Part shown: positions 52,938 to 61,041 of the stretch, one piece after another
Layout of the letters: each line of letters opens with the position of its first letter
How positions within the stretch are numbered: position 1 is the first letter of the stretch
DNA from: Actinacidiphila sp. DG2A-62
GTDB lineage: Bacteria; Actinomycetota; Actinomycetes; Streptomycetales; Streptomycetaceae
Length of the DNA: 64,000 nucleotides
NCBI RefSeq assembly: GCF_035825295.1
Contig: NZ_JAYMGI010000002.1
Coordinates: 8,496,654-8,560,653 of the forward strand
Reading direction: 5' to 3'
Notes under the pieces: model-generated
What the model saw: the letters and a program-made list of their open reading frames with translations, nothing else
Told to the model about the DNA's origin: nothing
Databases searched by the model: none
Position numbers and translations under genes: made by a program

Positions 52938-53297
52938 TCACACCAGCCACCGCAAGATCATCCCACCGCTTCGGGACCCCCCGTGTGTCAGTGCGGCCCG
53001 GCACTGCTCCACCTGTTCGGCCACCTGCTTCATGAACCAGCGCACGATCTCGTACGGGATGACGTGCTCGTCGTGGCTGTGGAAATGGACGGACGGCTCC
53101 AAGTCCGGGTCCTCGTCGGGAATCACCGCCACGAGGAAGGCGGCTCCGGGCATGTGGGTCGCGGCGTTGGGGATCTCGGTCCACACGGCCGGCGCGGGGA
53201 CGGCTTCGCTTAGCTCCACGCACCAGGCGTCGTCGGGCAAGGAGTAGTGGAACTGCACGGCGTAGTGACGGCCTGCGTGTTCTCGCAGCTCTGGCAT
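52938..53297 (-). CDS. passenger gene in element A, unknown function
   Basis: Encodes 119 residues starting PELREHAGRHYAVQFHYSLP. The sequence continues DDAWCVELSEAVPAPAVWTE and SVHFHSHDEHVIPYEIVRWF, ending in a helix KQVAEQVEQCRAALTHG. Its stop overlaps the transposase GTG by 4 bases (GTGA), so the two are translated as a unit. It lies inside the inverted repeats of element A. I do not recognise the family. A role in controlling or aiding the transposase is possible from the coupling alone. Confidence 0.6.
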   Translation of the reverse strand: MPELREHAGRHYAVQFHYSLPDDAWCVELSEAVPAPAVWTEIPNAATHMPGAAFLVAVIPDEDPDLEPSVHFHSHDEHVIPYEIVRWFMKQVAEQVEQCRAALTHGGSRSGGMILRWLV

Positions 53298-53413
53298 GTC
53301 CGCAGGCTGCCACGGGCTCCGGGCTGGAGTCGCGTGGATATCGGGCGAGGTCGACCGGTCGCCGCCGGGCCTGTCGCTCGGCGGCTCGACAAGCGGTTAC
53401 GGGACAGCTCTTA

Positions 53414-54304
53414 CAGCGGCTAACACAATGAGGTGGTTCGGTCCTGGTGGCCCTGTCCAGGGTGGTTGTTGCGCGTTCGGTTTGGTGTGAGTGCTGAGCC
53501 GTGGAAGGTGTCGGATGACTTGTGGCAGCGGATCGAGCCGCTGTTGCCGAGGCGGGAGCGGCGGTTTCGGTATCCGGGCCGCAGGCCGGTGCCGGACCGG
53601 GATGTGCTGTGCGGGATCTTGTACGTGCTGCATACCGGGGTGCAGTGGGAGTACCTGCCCAAGGAGCTGGGCTTCGGCTCAGGGATGACGTGCTGGCGGC
53701 GGCTACGGGACTGGAACGAGGCTGGAGTCTGGCAGCGTCTTCACGAGGTCCTGCTCGCCGAGCTCAACGCGGCCTCGCGCCTGGACTGGTCACGATGCGT
53801 GGTGGACTCTTCGCACGTCAGGGCGTTAAAAGGGGGCTCGCGACGGGCCCGTCGCCGGTCGACCGAGGCCGGGCGGGCTCGAAACACCACCTGATCACCG
53901 ACGGGCACGGCACCCCGCTGGCAGTGCTGCTCACTGGCGGCAACCGCAATGACGTCACCCAGCTCCTGCCACTGCTCGACGCGGTTCCGCCGGTGCGCGG
54001 CCGACGTGGCCGCCCGCGCCGCAAGCCCGACTCGCTGTTCGCCGACCGCGGCTACGACCACGACGTCTACCGCGACCAGGTCCGCGCCCGCCGCATCGTG
54101 CCGGCCATCGCCCGCCGGGGAACCAGGCACGGCACCGGCCTGGGAACCTACCGCTGGGTCGTGGAACGCACCTTCGCCTGGCTCCACGGGTTCAAACGAC
54201 TCCGCACCCGCTGGGAACGAAGGGCCGACATCCACGAGGCCTTCCTCAAACTCGCCTGCTGCCTCATCACTCACCGACAACTCAGCTCATTGTGTTAGCC
54301 GCTG
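53414..54304 (+). mobile_element. IS5-family element C abutting element A
   Basis: 891 bases with inverted ends ACAGCGGCTAACACAATGAG, flanked by TTA on both sides (53411 to 53413 and 54305 to 54307). The TTA fits the TNA target rule of one IS5 subgroup. The left TTA overlaps the tip of element A, so C inserted at or beside A's end. Confidence 0.85.
53487..54298 (+). CDS. element C transposase, two frames joined at AAAAGGGGG
   Basis: First frame from GTG 53487: EPWKVSDDLWQRIEPLLPRR, VQWEYLPKELGFGSGMTCWR and LDWSRCVVDSSHVRALKGG. At AAAAGGGGG (53828 to 53836) coding shifts: GPSPVDRGRAGSKHHLITDG, SLFADRGYDHDVYRDQVRAR and YRWVVERTFAWLHGFKRLRT. The frameshift is typical for the subgroup and no other lesion is seen, so it is probably active. 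Confidence 0.88.
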
Positions 54305-54335
54305 TTAGCTCGGTGAGCGTCGTGTGCCGCTGGCC

Positions 54336-55220
54336 TCAGCTTTCTTGCGGGGCTGGCTGGTTCTTGCGCCGGCGGCGCAGGGCACGTTGGGCTTGGGCGC
54401 GGGCGCATTCCCGGGTGCAGTATTTGACGCCACTGGTGCGGTTTTGCCCGTACTCGGCGCGTCCGCGTTGGCGTACGAAGGGGCGACGGCAGGTCTCGTT
54501 GGCGCATTCGCGGATCGTGGCGTCTTCGGCAAGGTGGTTGTAGAGCTGCAGGAAGGCGACCGAGAGGATGGTGGGGTAGCGCTCGGTCAGGCTGCCGATG
54601 CCGATGCTGAACGGTTCTAGCGCGCCATTCAACTCAGCCACCAGGTCGCCGATCTTGATGTCCAGGACGAGTTCGCGCAGATGGCCCAGGTCGCGTGGCC
54701 ATGCCTCGTTCCGATGTGTGTTCTGGGAACGCCAGTACGCCAGCTGCTCCTCGCCGACTTCGGGCTCGATGAGCGCGTCGAGTCCGCCTTTGCGCCGCAG
54801 GGCGAGCCAGGTGGTGATGGCCGCCTGGGCCTGCGTGATGTAGAGCGTGGCCAGTTCGCCATGCAGGCAGAACGGACCGTGTCGCGGGTGCTCGCGCTCG
54901 GTGAGCTCCTTGAGGCGCTCGTATTCATCGACGTCCCAACTGCCGGTGGTGATGCTGCCGCCCAGGTGTCCATAGGTGCGCATCAAGGTGGCCACGCCGT
55001 CGAGATCGGCGGGGTCAAGTTCCATGAACTCACGCAAGTAGAAGTCCTCCGGAAGCGGACTGGTCTCTTGGGTGCCTCGTACGTGCGGCTCCCAGACGAT
55101 CCAGTCGCCGTCGGCTCGTGCTTTGGGTACGGGCTCCAACTCCGGCGTGGGTACGGGTGTCCCCGGCCAGAGCGTGGGACGAAAGCGTGGGTCAACGTAT
55201 GCCGCCATACGGGGCATCAT
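54336..55220 (-). CDS. CGNR-type zinc-finger protein
   Basis: About 294 residues from ATG at 55220. Codons at 55217 and 55208 are also ATG, and no good ribosome site decides. The N-terminal 200 residues are mostly helical (DLDGVATLMRTYGHLGGSIT, LYITQAQAAITTWLALRRKG). The C-terminal 50 carry ECANETCRRPFVRQRGRAEY and KYCTRECARAQAQRALRRR, a two-Cys-pair zinc finger close to the CGNR pattern of putative transcription regulators. Its 3' end lies 32 bases from element C and appears complete. Confidence 0.68.
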   Translation of the reverse strand: MMPRMAAYVDPRFRPTLWPGTPVPTPELEPVPKARADGDWIVWEPHVRGTQETSPLPEDFYLREFMELDPADLDGVATLMRTYGHLGGSITTGSWDVDEYERLKELTEREHPRHGPFCLHGELATLYITQAQAAITTWLALRRKGGLDALIEPEVGEEQLAYWRSQNTHRNEAWPRDLGHLRELVLDIKIGDLVAELNGALEPFSIGIGSLTERYPTILSVAFLQLYNHLAEDATIRECANETCRRPFVRQRGRAEYGQNRTSGVKYCTRECARAQAQRALRRRRKNQPAPQES

Positions 55221-55293
55221 AGCTATGCGGGGGTGGCACGAAAAGGGAGTTGTTCGTATCACGCACGCGGAAGCTGGGAAGGGGTAGGCGTCG

Positions 55294-55770
55294 TTGACGC
55301 AATGGCAGGACCGCAAGAGAGTCGGCGAGGCGCACGAGCAGCGCATCGCCGCAGAACTGCAGTTACGCGGATGGACGGTCCAGCGCTGCGGACAGGGCAC
55401 CTTCCCGCCTGCGATCAGGCATGCTCTGGCGCGTACCGATTCCGCGTTGCGGTACTTCCCTGACCTGATCGCTGCCCGCGACGGTGAACTGGTCACCATC
55501 GATGCCAAGGACCGCATGCCGAGCACCCACTCGGACCGCTACGCGATCAGCACCGCTGCGCTGAAAGCGGGTCTGCTTTTCACCGCCACCCACGCCCCAA
55601 CGCCGATGTACTACGTTTTCGGTGACTTGAGCGTCCTGACCCCTTCTGAGGTCCACCACTACAGCACGCACACCCGACATCACCCCAGTGGAGCCTGGGT
55701 CTTGGTCGCCACACGCCAGGCACATCCCTTCGAGGAAGTCTTCGGTACGAACACCGCTGTGGCCGCTTAA
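55294..55770 (+). CDS. PD-(D/E)xK nuclease-like protein
   Basis: Encodes 158 residues from TTG at 55294 with GGAAGGGG upstream. The core word is RYFPDLIAARDGELVTIDAK, fitting PD-(x)n-(D/E)xK with Asp, Asp and Lys, as in Holliday-junction resolvases and restriction-type nucleases. EAHEQRIAAELQLRGWTVQR near the N-terminus is the usual helix with a conserved Glu. It is divergent from the CGNR gene and converges on the CBASS operon. Target is unknown. Confidence 0.65.
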   Translation: MTQWQDRKRVGEAHEQRIAAELQLRGWTVQRCGQGTFPPAIRHALARTDSALRYFPDLIAARDGELVTIDAKDRMPSTHSDRYAISTAALKAGLLFTATHAPTPMYYVFGDLSVLTPSEVHHYSTHTRHHPSGAWVLVATRQAHPFEEVFGTNTAVAA

Positions 55771-55830
55771 GCGGCGCCGACGACGTGGCGGATTGCGGTC
55801 CGCGCACCGGTGAGTGGGCTGGTCCCGGTC

Positions 55831-56439
55831 CTACGCGCTCCACCACGGTTTGAGGTCCTTCAGGTGTGCGGCGACAGCATTCAGGTACGCGGTCTCGTGC
55901 TCGCGCAGGGGCCGTAGATCGATCACGGACGGTGGGATGTTCATGCCGGCGTCGTTGTCCAGCGGGGGAGCGGTCCACGCCTGGTTCATCGCCAGGCCGG
56001 CGGTGGCGCGCAGACGATCGACGAGGTTCTGGTACGCGGCCCCGACCGTAGGTGATTCCAGGAGGGTCCACGCCTGGTGGTAGGCCAGGCGGGACTGGAT
56101 CTCCCGGAGCGTCTCGGAGAGCCGGATGCGTTCTTCGGCGGGCTGGTCGGCGCGCCGCCGGCGGATCGCGTACGGCAGCTCCTTGTACGCGCTGTACGTC
56201 GCGAAGGCCTCGGCGAAGGCGGCGCGCAGCCGGTTGCGTTCCTCCTCGTGGCTCTTGCGGCGGGCGAGCCAGATGTTGATGCTCGCGGTGATCAGCGCGG
56301 CGAGGAACGCACCGGAGAGCACTCCCAGCAGCAGCGTGGTTCCGCCCCCGGAGGCGGCGGTGTGCACGGCGGGCGCGGTCGTGTGGGCGATCACCGTTGA
56401 GGGAGCGACGGGCGGCGCAACGAGCGGCAGACGGGTCAT
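55831..56439 (-). CDS. membrane effector candidate of CBASS operon
   Basis: Encodes 202 residues. ATG at 56439 overlaps the E2 stop (ATGA). A single hydrophobic segment (about residues 34 to 58, LLLGVLSGAFLAALITASIN) is followed by a basic, charged helix (RKSHEEERNRLRAAFAEAFA) and a cytoplasmic helical part. In CBASS a membrane protein next to the CD-NTase is usually the effector that damages the inner membrane once the nucleotide signal binds. No known ligand domain is recognised, so the role is assigned from its operon. Confidence 0.65.
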   Translation of the reverse strand: MTRLPLVAPPVAPSTVIAHTTAPAVHTAASGGGTTLLLGVLSGAFLAALITASINIWLARRKSHEEERNRLRAAFAEAFATYSAYKELPYAIRRRRADQPAEERIRLSETLREIQSRLAYHQAWTLLESPTVGAAYQNLVDRLRATAGLAMNQAWTAPPLDNDAGMNIPPSVIDLRPLREHETAYLNAVAAHLKDLKPWWSA

Positions 56440-56882
56440 GCGGCCTCCTGGGCGGTGTGCGGGGCCTCGGGGCCGGCCCACTCGCCGGTGCGGCGCCACC
56501 ATTCCTCGCGCAGCAGATGGGCGAGGACCAGCCCGAGGAGCACGACCGGTCCGTCGCGCCGCCGGTCCCAGCGCTGCTCGGGGGGATCTTCTGGGTACCA
56601 CATGCACAGCGAGTCGTCGTCGTAGCGGTGGGGGGAGTGCCGCGGGCCGTCGGAGAAGACGTGCGGGGTGTCCGGCCGCCCGCGGCCGAAGACGATGGTC
56701 ACGGTCTGCTCGGGCAGATCGGGGTCGCGGATGTCGATGGCCACGGCGAAGCCGCCTCGCAACGCTCTGGGCGGGCGTACTGCCCGCACGGCCAGCCCGG
56801 TGGAGGCGATGCGGTGCTGGAAGAGCAGCCGCGGGGCCGGCCTGGAGAACCAGGCCGGCCGGTGCGGTCCGGGGCGTGTCAC
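56436..56882 (-). CDS. E2-like conjugating protein of type II CBASS
   Basis: Encodes 148 residues from GTG at 56882, overlapping the CD-NTase stop (GTGA). HSPHRYDDDSLCMWYPEDP contains the conserved His and catalytic Cys of the bacterial E2 fold. LVLAHLLREEWWRRTGEWAG is the typical C-terminal helix ending in tGeWpg. E2-like proteins in CBASS attach to or prime the CD-NTase C-terminus. No E1 or JAB protease gene accompanies it, so this is the short type II form. Confidence 0.82.
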   Translation of the reverse strand: MTRPGPHRPAWFSRPAPRLLFQHRIASTGLAVRAVRPPRALRGGFAVAIDIRDPDLPEQTVTIVFGRGRPDTPHVFSDGPRHSPHRYDDDSLCMWYPEDPPEQRWDRRRDGPVVLLGLVLAHLLREEWWRRTGEWAGPEAPHTAQEAA

Positions 56883-57901
56883 TGACCGGTGCCGTCGCCG
56901 AAGGCGCGGGTGGGGGGCAGCGTCACCGCCGCGCCGCCGAGCCCGAGCGTGGCCGTGGAGACCGGGGCTGGCTGCCGCAGAGCGGCGATCCGGGCGCCGA
57001 GGCCACGCGGGGAGGGGTCGGTGAGGTAGTTGTAGAACACTGTCGACAGCGCCGTCTGCACGGCCTGCCGGTCACTGTCGCTCGCCAGGGCGCGGGTCAC
57101 GCCGCCGGCGGCCGTGCGCAGCCGGCGCGCCGCCACGTCCCGCGAGACCAGCAGCCGCACGTTGGGGGAGACTCCCGCCGGGTCGAGCGTCGCCGAGCCG
57201 GAGGCCACCCGGGCCGCGGCCTTGTTGAGCACGGTCTGCAGGCCGCCGGCCATTCCCATGCCCGGCGTCACGAACTCCCACGCCCACACGGTCAGGTTGT
57301 GGGAGGAGAAGCCGGGCTCGCTGTACTGCTTGTTCCAGGCCTTCAGCAGCCGCACGATCCGGCGCCGGGTCCGCCGCAGCGCCAGGCTGCCCGAGGTGAA
57401 CAGCTCCACGTGCTTCTCGGGGTCCGACGCCTCCCACCGGTTCTGCTTCAGGTTCGGGATCCACAGCCCCGACCCGTCGCGGCGGGTCAGCGCGACGACG
57501 AGGTCGACGGTGGGGTCCTGGCCGTCGACCGGCTGGCCGAACGTCAGCTTCGGCCCCCGCTTGGATGTGCCGCACCGGGCGTTGGGGTAGACCTTCCGCA
57601 CCGCCGGCCCCAGCAGGGCGCACAGTTCGGCGGCGATGTCCCGGGGCGTCTGCCCGCCTCCGTCCGGGCCCAGATGCGGGTAGACCCGCCGGTCCAGGAC
57701 CAGGCCGCCGTCGCCGTCGCCGACCGGGTGGATGAAGGTGTGCTGCGCCAGGGAGCCGCTGGCGTAGGTGCGCTTGGCGCCCTTGAAGCCGCTCGCCGAG
57801 GAGCGCACCAGTTCCAGGCGCTTGCGCGCCTCGGCCAGGGGCTCGGGGTGGGCGTCGATCTGGGCGCGGATGTCGTTGAGGATGTCTTCGGTGTGTCCCA
57901 T
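56879..57901 (-). CDS. CD-NTase (cGAS/DncV-like nucleotidyltransferase) of CBASS
   Basis: Encodes 340 residues from ATG at 57901. The active site is YASGSLAQHTFIHPVGDGDG (GS motif and two Asp), with a third Asp in GQDPTVDLVVAL. IVRLLKAWNKQ and SHNLTVWAWEFVTPG belong to the C-terminal helical lobe. It should make a cyclic oligonucleotide on phage infection, switching on the effector. It is the first of three genes with 4-base overlaps. The C-terminus ends FGDGTGQ, with a Gly near the end that could accept E2-mediated linkage. Confidence 0.85.
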   Translation of the reverse strand: MGHTEDILNDIRAQIDAHPEPLAEARKRLELVRSSASGFKGAKRTYASGSLAQHTFIHPVGDGDGGLVLDRRVYPHLGPDGGGQTPRDIAAELCALLGPAVRKVYPNARCGTSKRGPKLTFGQPVDGQDPTVDLVVALTRRDGSGLWIPNLKQNRWEASDPEKHVELFTSGSLALRRTRRRIVRLLKAWNKQYSEPGFSSHNLTVWAWEFVTPGMGMAGGLQTVLNKAAARVASGSATLDPAGVSPNVRLLVSRDVAARRLRTAAGGVTRALASDSDRQAVQTALSTVFYNYLTDPSPRGLGARIAALRQPAPVSTATLGLGGAAVTLPPTRAFGDGTGQ

Positions 57902-58066
57902 GGCGAGCTCTGTTCGCTGTAGGGCCCGTGGGGCCCGGGTGGCGCCCCCGCGTGGGGCGGGACGCCACCGGTGGCGTCCACCGATGCCTGACGTCACACC
58001 GGGCGAATCGTCCGAGCCCGTGGCAGAACCGCTGGTGAGAGCGGGTATGAGGGGCCCCGGGCGGAG

Positions 58067-59104
58067 CTATTCCAGGCAGTCCCGGCAGATGGTGCTGCCC
58101 GGCGGGAACTGCACCGTGGACTTCTTCAGGTAGCACCGGGTGCACATTGGATCTGCGGCGGCCCGGGCGGCGGTGCAGCCGCAGTGTCCCTGGGGGCACT
58201 GCGGCTGCCGGCACTGCTCGCAGTCCCCGGACACCGTGAAGCCCTCGTGGCAGGTCTCGCAGATCCACCCCGAACGGAATCGGTTCGTGCCGGTGCCGGG
58301 CCGGGGTGCGGTGAACCGGCGCCAGGCCACCTGGTCGACGCCGAGGACCGCCACCAGGTAGTCCTGGTCCATCCAGTCGGCCTGACCGTACAGATCCTCG
58401 CCGCGGTGCCCGTCGCGGAAGAGGATGTGGGTCCGGTCCACCTGGGCGCTTCCGCGGCTCTTGAGTGCGGCACGGACCAGAGGGGTGGCCGCCTGGTCGG
58501 AACCGCGGGCCGGCGGGATCATGCCGTGGCGGGCCGCGAAGACGACTGTGCCGTCTGTGTCGAGGAGCACCACGGTGCCGCTGCTGATGATGAACTCCGA
58601 GGCGCGCACGCAGCAGGCCTCCCGTGAGGCCCGCGAGCTTTCGAACAGCGCGACCACGTCGGCAGCAGTCGGCCCCCTCTCCCGCAGGTGGTCGGGAAGT
58701 TGGGACTCGGGCAGCAGAATGCGCGCGGCGAAGGCGTCACACGCCGCTTCCTCCAGAGCTTCGGAGTCGCTCCAGTCGAACAGCCGGTCGCCCAGGTCCG
58801 GGTCGGTCTGCTGCAGGTGGTGCCCCAGCTCGTGCAGGGCGGTGAACCCTTGCCTCCGCAGCGACCGCGCCTGGCCGACGTGCACGGTGGGCGGCACGGT
58901 CTCGTCGTCGTAGCTGCCGGCCACCGAGCAGCGGCCCCCGCCGCCGCTCTCGGGCACCATGCGTATCTGAATCTCCGGCCAGGCGCCCAGCTCTGCCAAC
59001 GTCTCCGTACGCAAGGCTTCGCGCCGGCCCGGGTGCCGCTGCTCCAGTACGGCCAGCATCGCGCGCGCCTGCTCGGGCGCCGCCGTGGTGAAGACCCGCG
59101 CCAT
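58067..59104 (-). CDS. ImmA/IrrE-type zinc peptidase with C-terminal zinc ribbons
   Basis: Encodes 345 residues from ATG at 59104, sharing its last base with the upstream stop (TGATG). FTALHELGHHLQQ holds the HExxH zinc site and EALEEAACDAFAARILLPES the third ligand, as in ImmA/IrrE (COG2856) peptidases. Residues about 280 to 345 add several Cys pairs (CETCHEGF, CEQCRQPQC, CTRCYLKKS, CRDCLE), an unusual zinc-ribbon tail. In other CBASS loci such a peptidase (CapP) cuts an HTH repressor (CapH). The gene lies 166 bases upstream of the CD-NTase on the same strand. Confidence 0.8.
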   Translation of the reverse strand: MARVFTTAAPEQARAMLAVLEQRHPGRREALRTETLAELGAWPEIQIRMVPESGGGGRCSVAGSYDDETVPPTVHVGQARSLRRQGFTALHELGHHLQQTDPDLGDRLFDWSDSEALEEAACDAFAARILLPESQLPDHLRERGPTAADVVALFESSRASREACCVRASEFIISSGTVVLLDTDGTVVFAARHGMIPPARGSDQAATPLVRAALKSRGSAQVDRTHILFRDGHRGEDLYGQADWMDQDYLVAVLGVDQVAWRRFTAPRPGTGTNRFRSGWICETCHEGFTVSGDCEQCRQPQCPQGHCGCTAARAAADPMCTRCYLKKSTVQFPPGSTICRDCLE

Positions 59105-60060
59105 CACGCCTCCCTTTGCCGCCCGTGGCTGGCCAGAAACTGCTTGAGGCGGGCGTCCCAGTCCGGGGAACTGCCGCCGGTCTCCCGCGCGGCTAGGGCG
59201 AAGGCGCCGTACCCGGCCTGCCGCCGTGCCTGTACCTCGTCTCCCGCGCCGTGCTTGGCCAGGTGGGTCATCACCGGTCGCCACCGTGGGTGTTCCACTG
59301 CCTCGACCAGATCTTCGGGCAGTGGCTGGACGGTGTCGGCGATCTGCTCCTGCGACAGGCCCGTCGCACGGGCGAGGCCGGCGATGTCCTCGGGCTCCAG
59401 GAGTCTCCTGCCCCGCAATATCGCCATGACCTGGGACTGGGGCTTGCCCAGCGCTTTGGTCAGCTGTGCGATGTCGGGCCGGCCACCGAGGAGGACGGCC
59501 AGAGGTCCCTGGGCGGGGCTGGCACCGGCGGCCGAGGCCAGTCCGGGCGCCGCTTGCAGCTCGGCCAGGTCGTCCTCAAGTTCGGCGCGCAGGGCCACCG
59601 AGTCCTCGAACAGCGATGCCGGAGCGCTCCCCGCGCGCATGCCCACCGCGGGATCCCCGGGTCGGCCTTGGGCCACGGCTCTGGTGCACCCGACGAGGTC
59701 GCTGTCCCAGGCATCGAGAACCTGATCCAGTACGCGTACCGGAACGGTCTGCGCCATGCCGGCCCAGACGGTGACATCGACGCCGAAGACCGACCGCCGG
59801 CCGTCCAGAACCAGGCAGGACTCGTCTTCCGCCGGAGGATCCAACGTCACCGGCACGGCCCACACGTCACGGTCGCCAACGTCCAGGACCAGCACGAGCA
59901 CGACGGCACTGTTCCAGCGAGCCCGCCACACCTGGCCTTCCTCGATGCGCACCTGCTCAGCTGCCCCGAAACGCTCGCGTAGCCGGGCAGGCTGCAAGTC
60001 CGGCTTGGCAGCCTGCGCTGCCAGACGCAGCAGATGTTCCGGCACTTCCCATTCATGCAT
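59104..60060 (-). CDS. HTH-containing partner of the zinc peptidase
   Basis: Encodes 318 residues. ATG at 60060 is chosen because AGGAGGAA lies 3 bases upstream. The N-terminal half is beta-rich (QVWRARWNSAVVLVLVLDVG). Near residue 215 is IAQLTKALGKPQSQVMAILR with EPEDIAGLARATGLSQEQIA, a plausible XRE-type HTH. Directly upstream of and overlapping the peptidase gene, it could be the repressor that the peptidase cleaves. The size is larger than known CapH proteins, so this is a hypothesis. Confidence 0.6.
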   Translation of the reverse strand: MHEWEVPEHLLRLAAQAAKPDLQPARLRERFGAAEQVRIEEGQVWRARWNSAVVLVLVLDVGDRDVWAVPVTLDPPAEDESCLVLDGRRSVFGVDVTVWAGMAQTVPVRVLDQVLDAWDSDLVGCTRAVAQGRPGDPAVGMRAGSAPASLFEDSVALRAELEDDLAELQAAPGLASAAGASPAQGPLAVLLGGRPDIAQLTKALGKPQSQVMAILRGRRLLEPEDIAGLARATGLSQEQIADTVQPLPEDLVEAVEHPRWRPVMTHLAKHGAGDEVQARRQAGYGAFALAARETGGSSPDWDARLKQFLASHGRQREA

Positions 60061-60144
60061 GGCTTCCTCCTGCATCGACGCCCCCAGCAGGCCTCCACCA
60101 CGTTCTGACGTCACACCGCACGCCGAGTCTGCTCCGGTCCGCTC

Positions 60145-61041
60145 TCAGGCGGTCTTGGCTGCCGCTGTGCACAGCAGCATCACCTCCGCCATCACTGCCG
60201 GCGCGTCCGGCTGCTCCCCGACCAACAATTTCAGTTTCTCCCGCACCCGCTGGACGCGCAGATAGGCCTGAGAACGTCCGCAGCCCAGGAGCTCCTGGGC
60301 GGCAGCGGCGGGAGAGGGGCCGTCCAGAAGCAGGACCAGGGCACACTCCTCGGCGGATAGTCTGCCCACGACCTCCGCAGCGCTCACGGCGACATCGAGC
60401 TGGTCCTCCTGGAGGATGACGGCACGCTGCGGGTCCAGTACGTCCTCGCGGTCACCGCCGACAGGCAGATCGGCAAGATCACTGTCCTCCGTTGCGACCT
60501 CGACGGGGTCCAAGGACGCCGGGAACCGCTGTGCGAACACCGACACCAGCGCCGCCACCTCCACCGACCCCTGCGCTGTGCTCAGCACCGCGCGCAAGAT
60601 AGCAACGATCGACGCCCGATCAGCCACCGGCGAGCGACGCTTCTGGCTGGACCACACCGGAACACGGACGTCCGTGACCGCGTACGCCGCCTGTACAAGC
60701 CCGCTCAGGGCCCCGGACCACGGGCCAGCCTGCGAGCCGGAAAGCCGCCAACGGCCGCTTCCCTCATGGCTGGCCGGGACCTGTTCGAACGCGTCGTCCT
60801 CCTCCAGGACGTCCTCCAACCGGCGACGCAACGCTCCGCGGGGCGTCTTGCGCACCCAGTCAATCAACCAACTGCGGATGGAACGACGCAGCAGCTTCCC
60901 CATCGAGTCGTCGTCCGTGGCCAACGCCAACAGATTGGCGGTCACTGCCTCGATCCGGTCCGCGAAGAACTCCTGGACGGTGTCCTCGTAATCCGCCGGC
61001 TGCCACCCTGCGGAAGGGATCAGGTCCGGGAAGCGCCGCAC
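60145..61041 (-). CDS. sigma-factor-like regulator
   Basis: 298 residues from GTG at 61041, directly abutting AGGAG and so too close for a normal ribosome site. The C-terminal 70 residues (RLSAEECALVLLLDGPSPAA, QELLGCGRSQAYLRVQRVRE) look like sigma region 4 with an HTH. The N-terminal half has YEDTVQEFFADRIEAV and SWLIDWVRKTPRGALRRRLE, recalling region 2 helices. The same frame stays open upstream and reads SSFEELRDLGHLGPQGLQLI, which looks coded, yet has no standard start. Family only tentative. Confidence 0.55.
   Translation of the reverse strand: MRRFPDLIPSAGWQPADYEDTVQEFFADRIEAVTANLLALATDDDSMGKLLRRSIRSWLIDWVRKTPRGALRRRLEDVLEEDDAFEQVPASHEGSGRWRLSGSQAGPWSGALSGLVQAAYAVTDVRVPVWSSQKRRSPVADRASIVAILRAVLSTAQGSVEVAALVSVFAQRFPASLDPVEVATEDSDLADLPVGGDREDVLDPQRAVILQEDQLDVAVSAAEVVGRLSAEECALVLLLDGPSPAAAAQELLGCGRSQAYLRVQRVREKLKLLVGEQPDAPAVMAEVMLLCTAAAKTA

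Larger units (their letters stand above)
51284..52941 (-). pseudogene. element A transposase, split by element B
   Basis: The 5' part from GTG 52941 reads ASEPSSIAPFTGLSPRDFRK, RVLLVAAYWRTNLTLRQLAP, LIVDGTLVPTRDHTIAEQSK and VVIDADTRL. The 3' part reads VVAIGKPLPGNRNDCKAWEE, ADGGYPSTGLVIPHRR and RARVEHVFARMKTWKILRDC. Together they make a complete IS5-family DDE transposase. Element B sits between VIDADTRL and VVAIG, so no active product can form. Confidence 0.88.
51217..53413 (-). mobile_element. IS5-family element A, interrupted by element B
   Basis: Inverted ends TAAG(G or A)GCTGTCCCGTAA lie at 51217 and 53413. Minus-strand contents: a 119-codon gene, then a transposase whose 5' part (52524 to 52941) and 3' part (51284 to 51626) are separated by element B. 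No exact target duplication could be read, perhaps because element C landed at the right tip. Confidence 0.75.

Noticed and set aside
51217..53413. A target-site duplication for IS element A
   Set aside because: The left flank reads CTAA and the right flank TTAG before element C, which are complements rather than direct repeats. Ends stay defined only by the inverted repeats.
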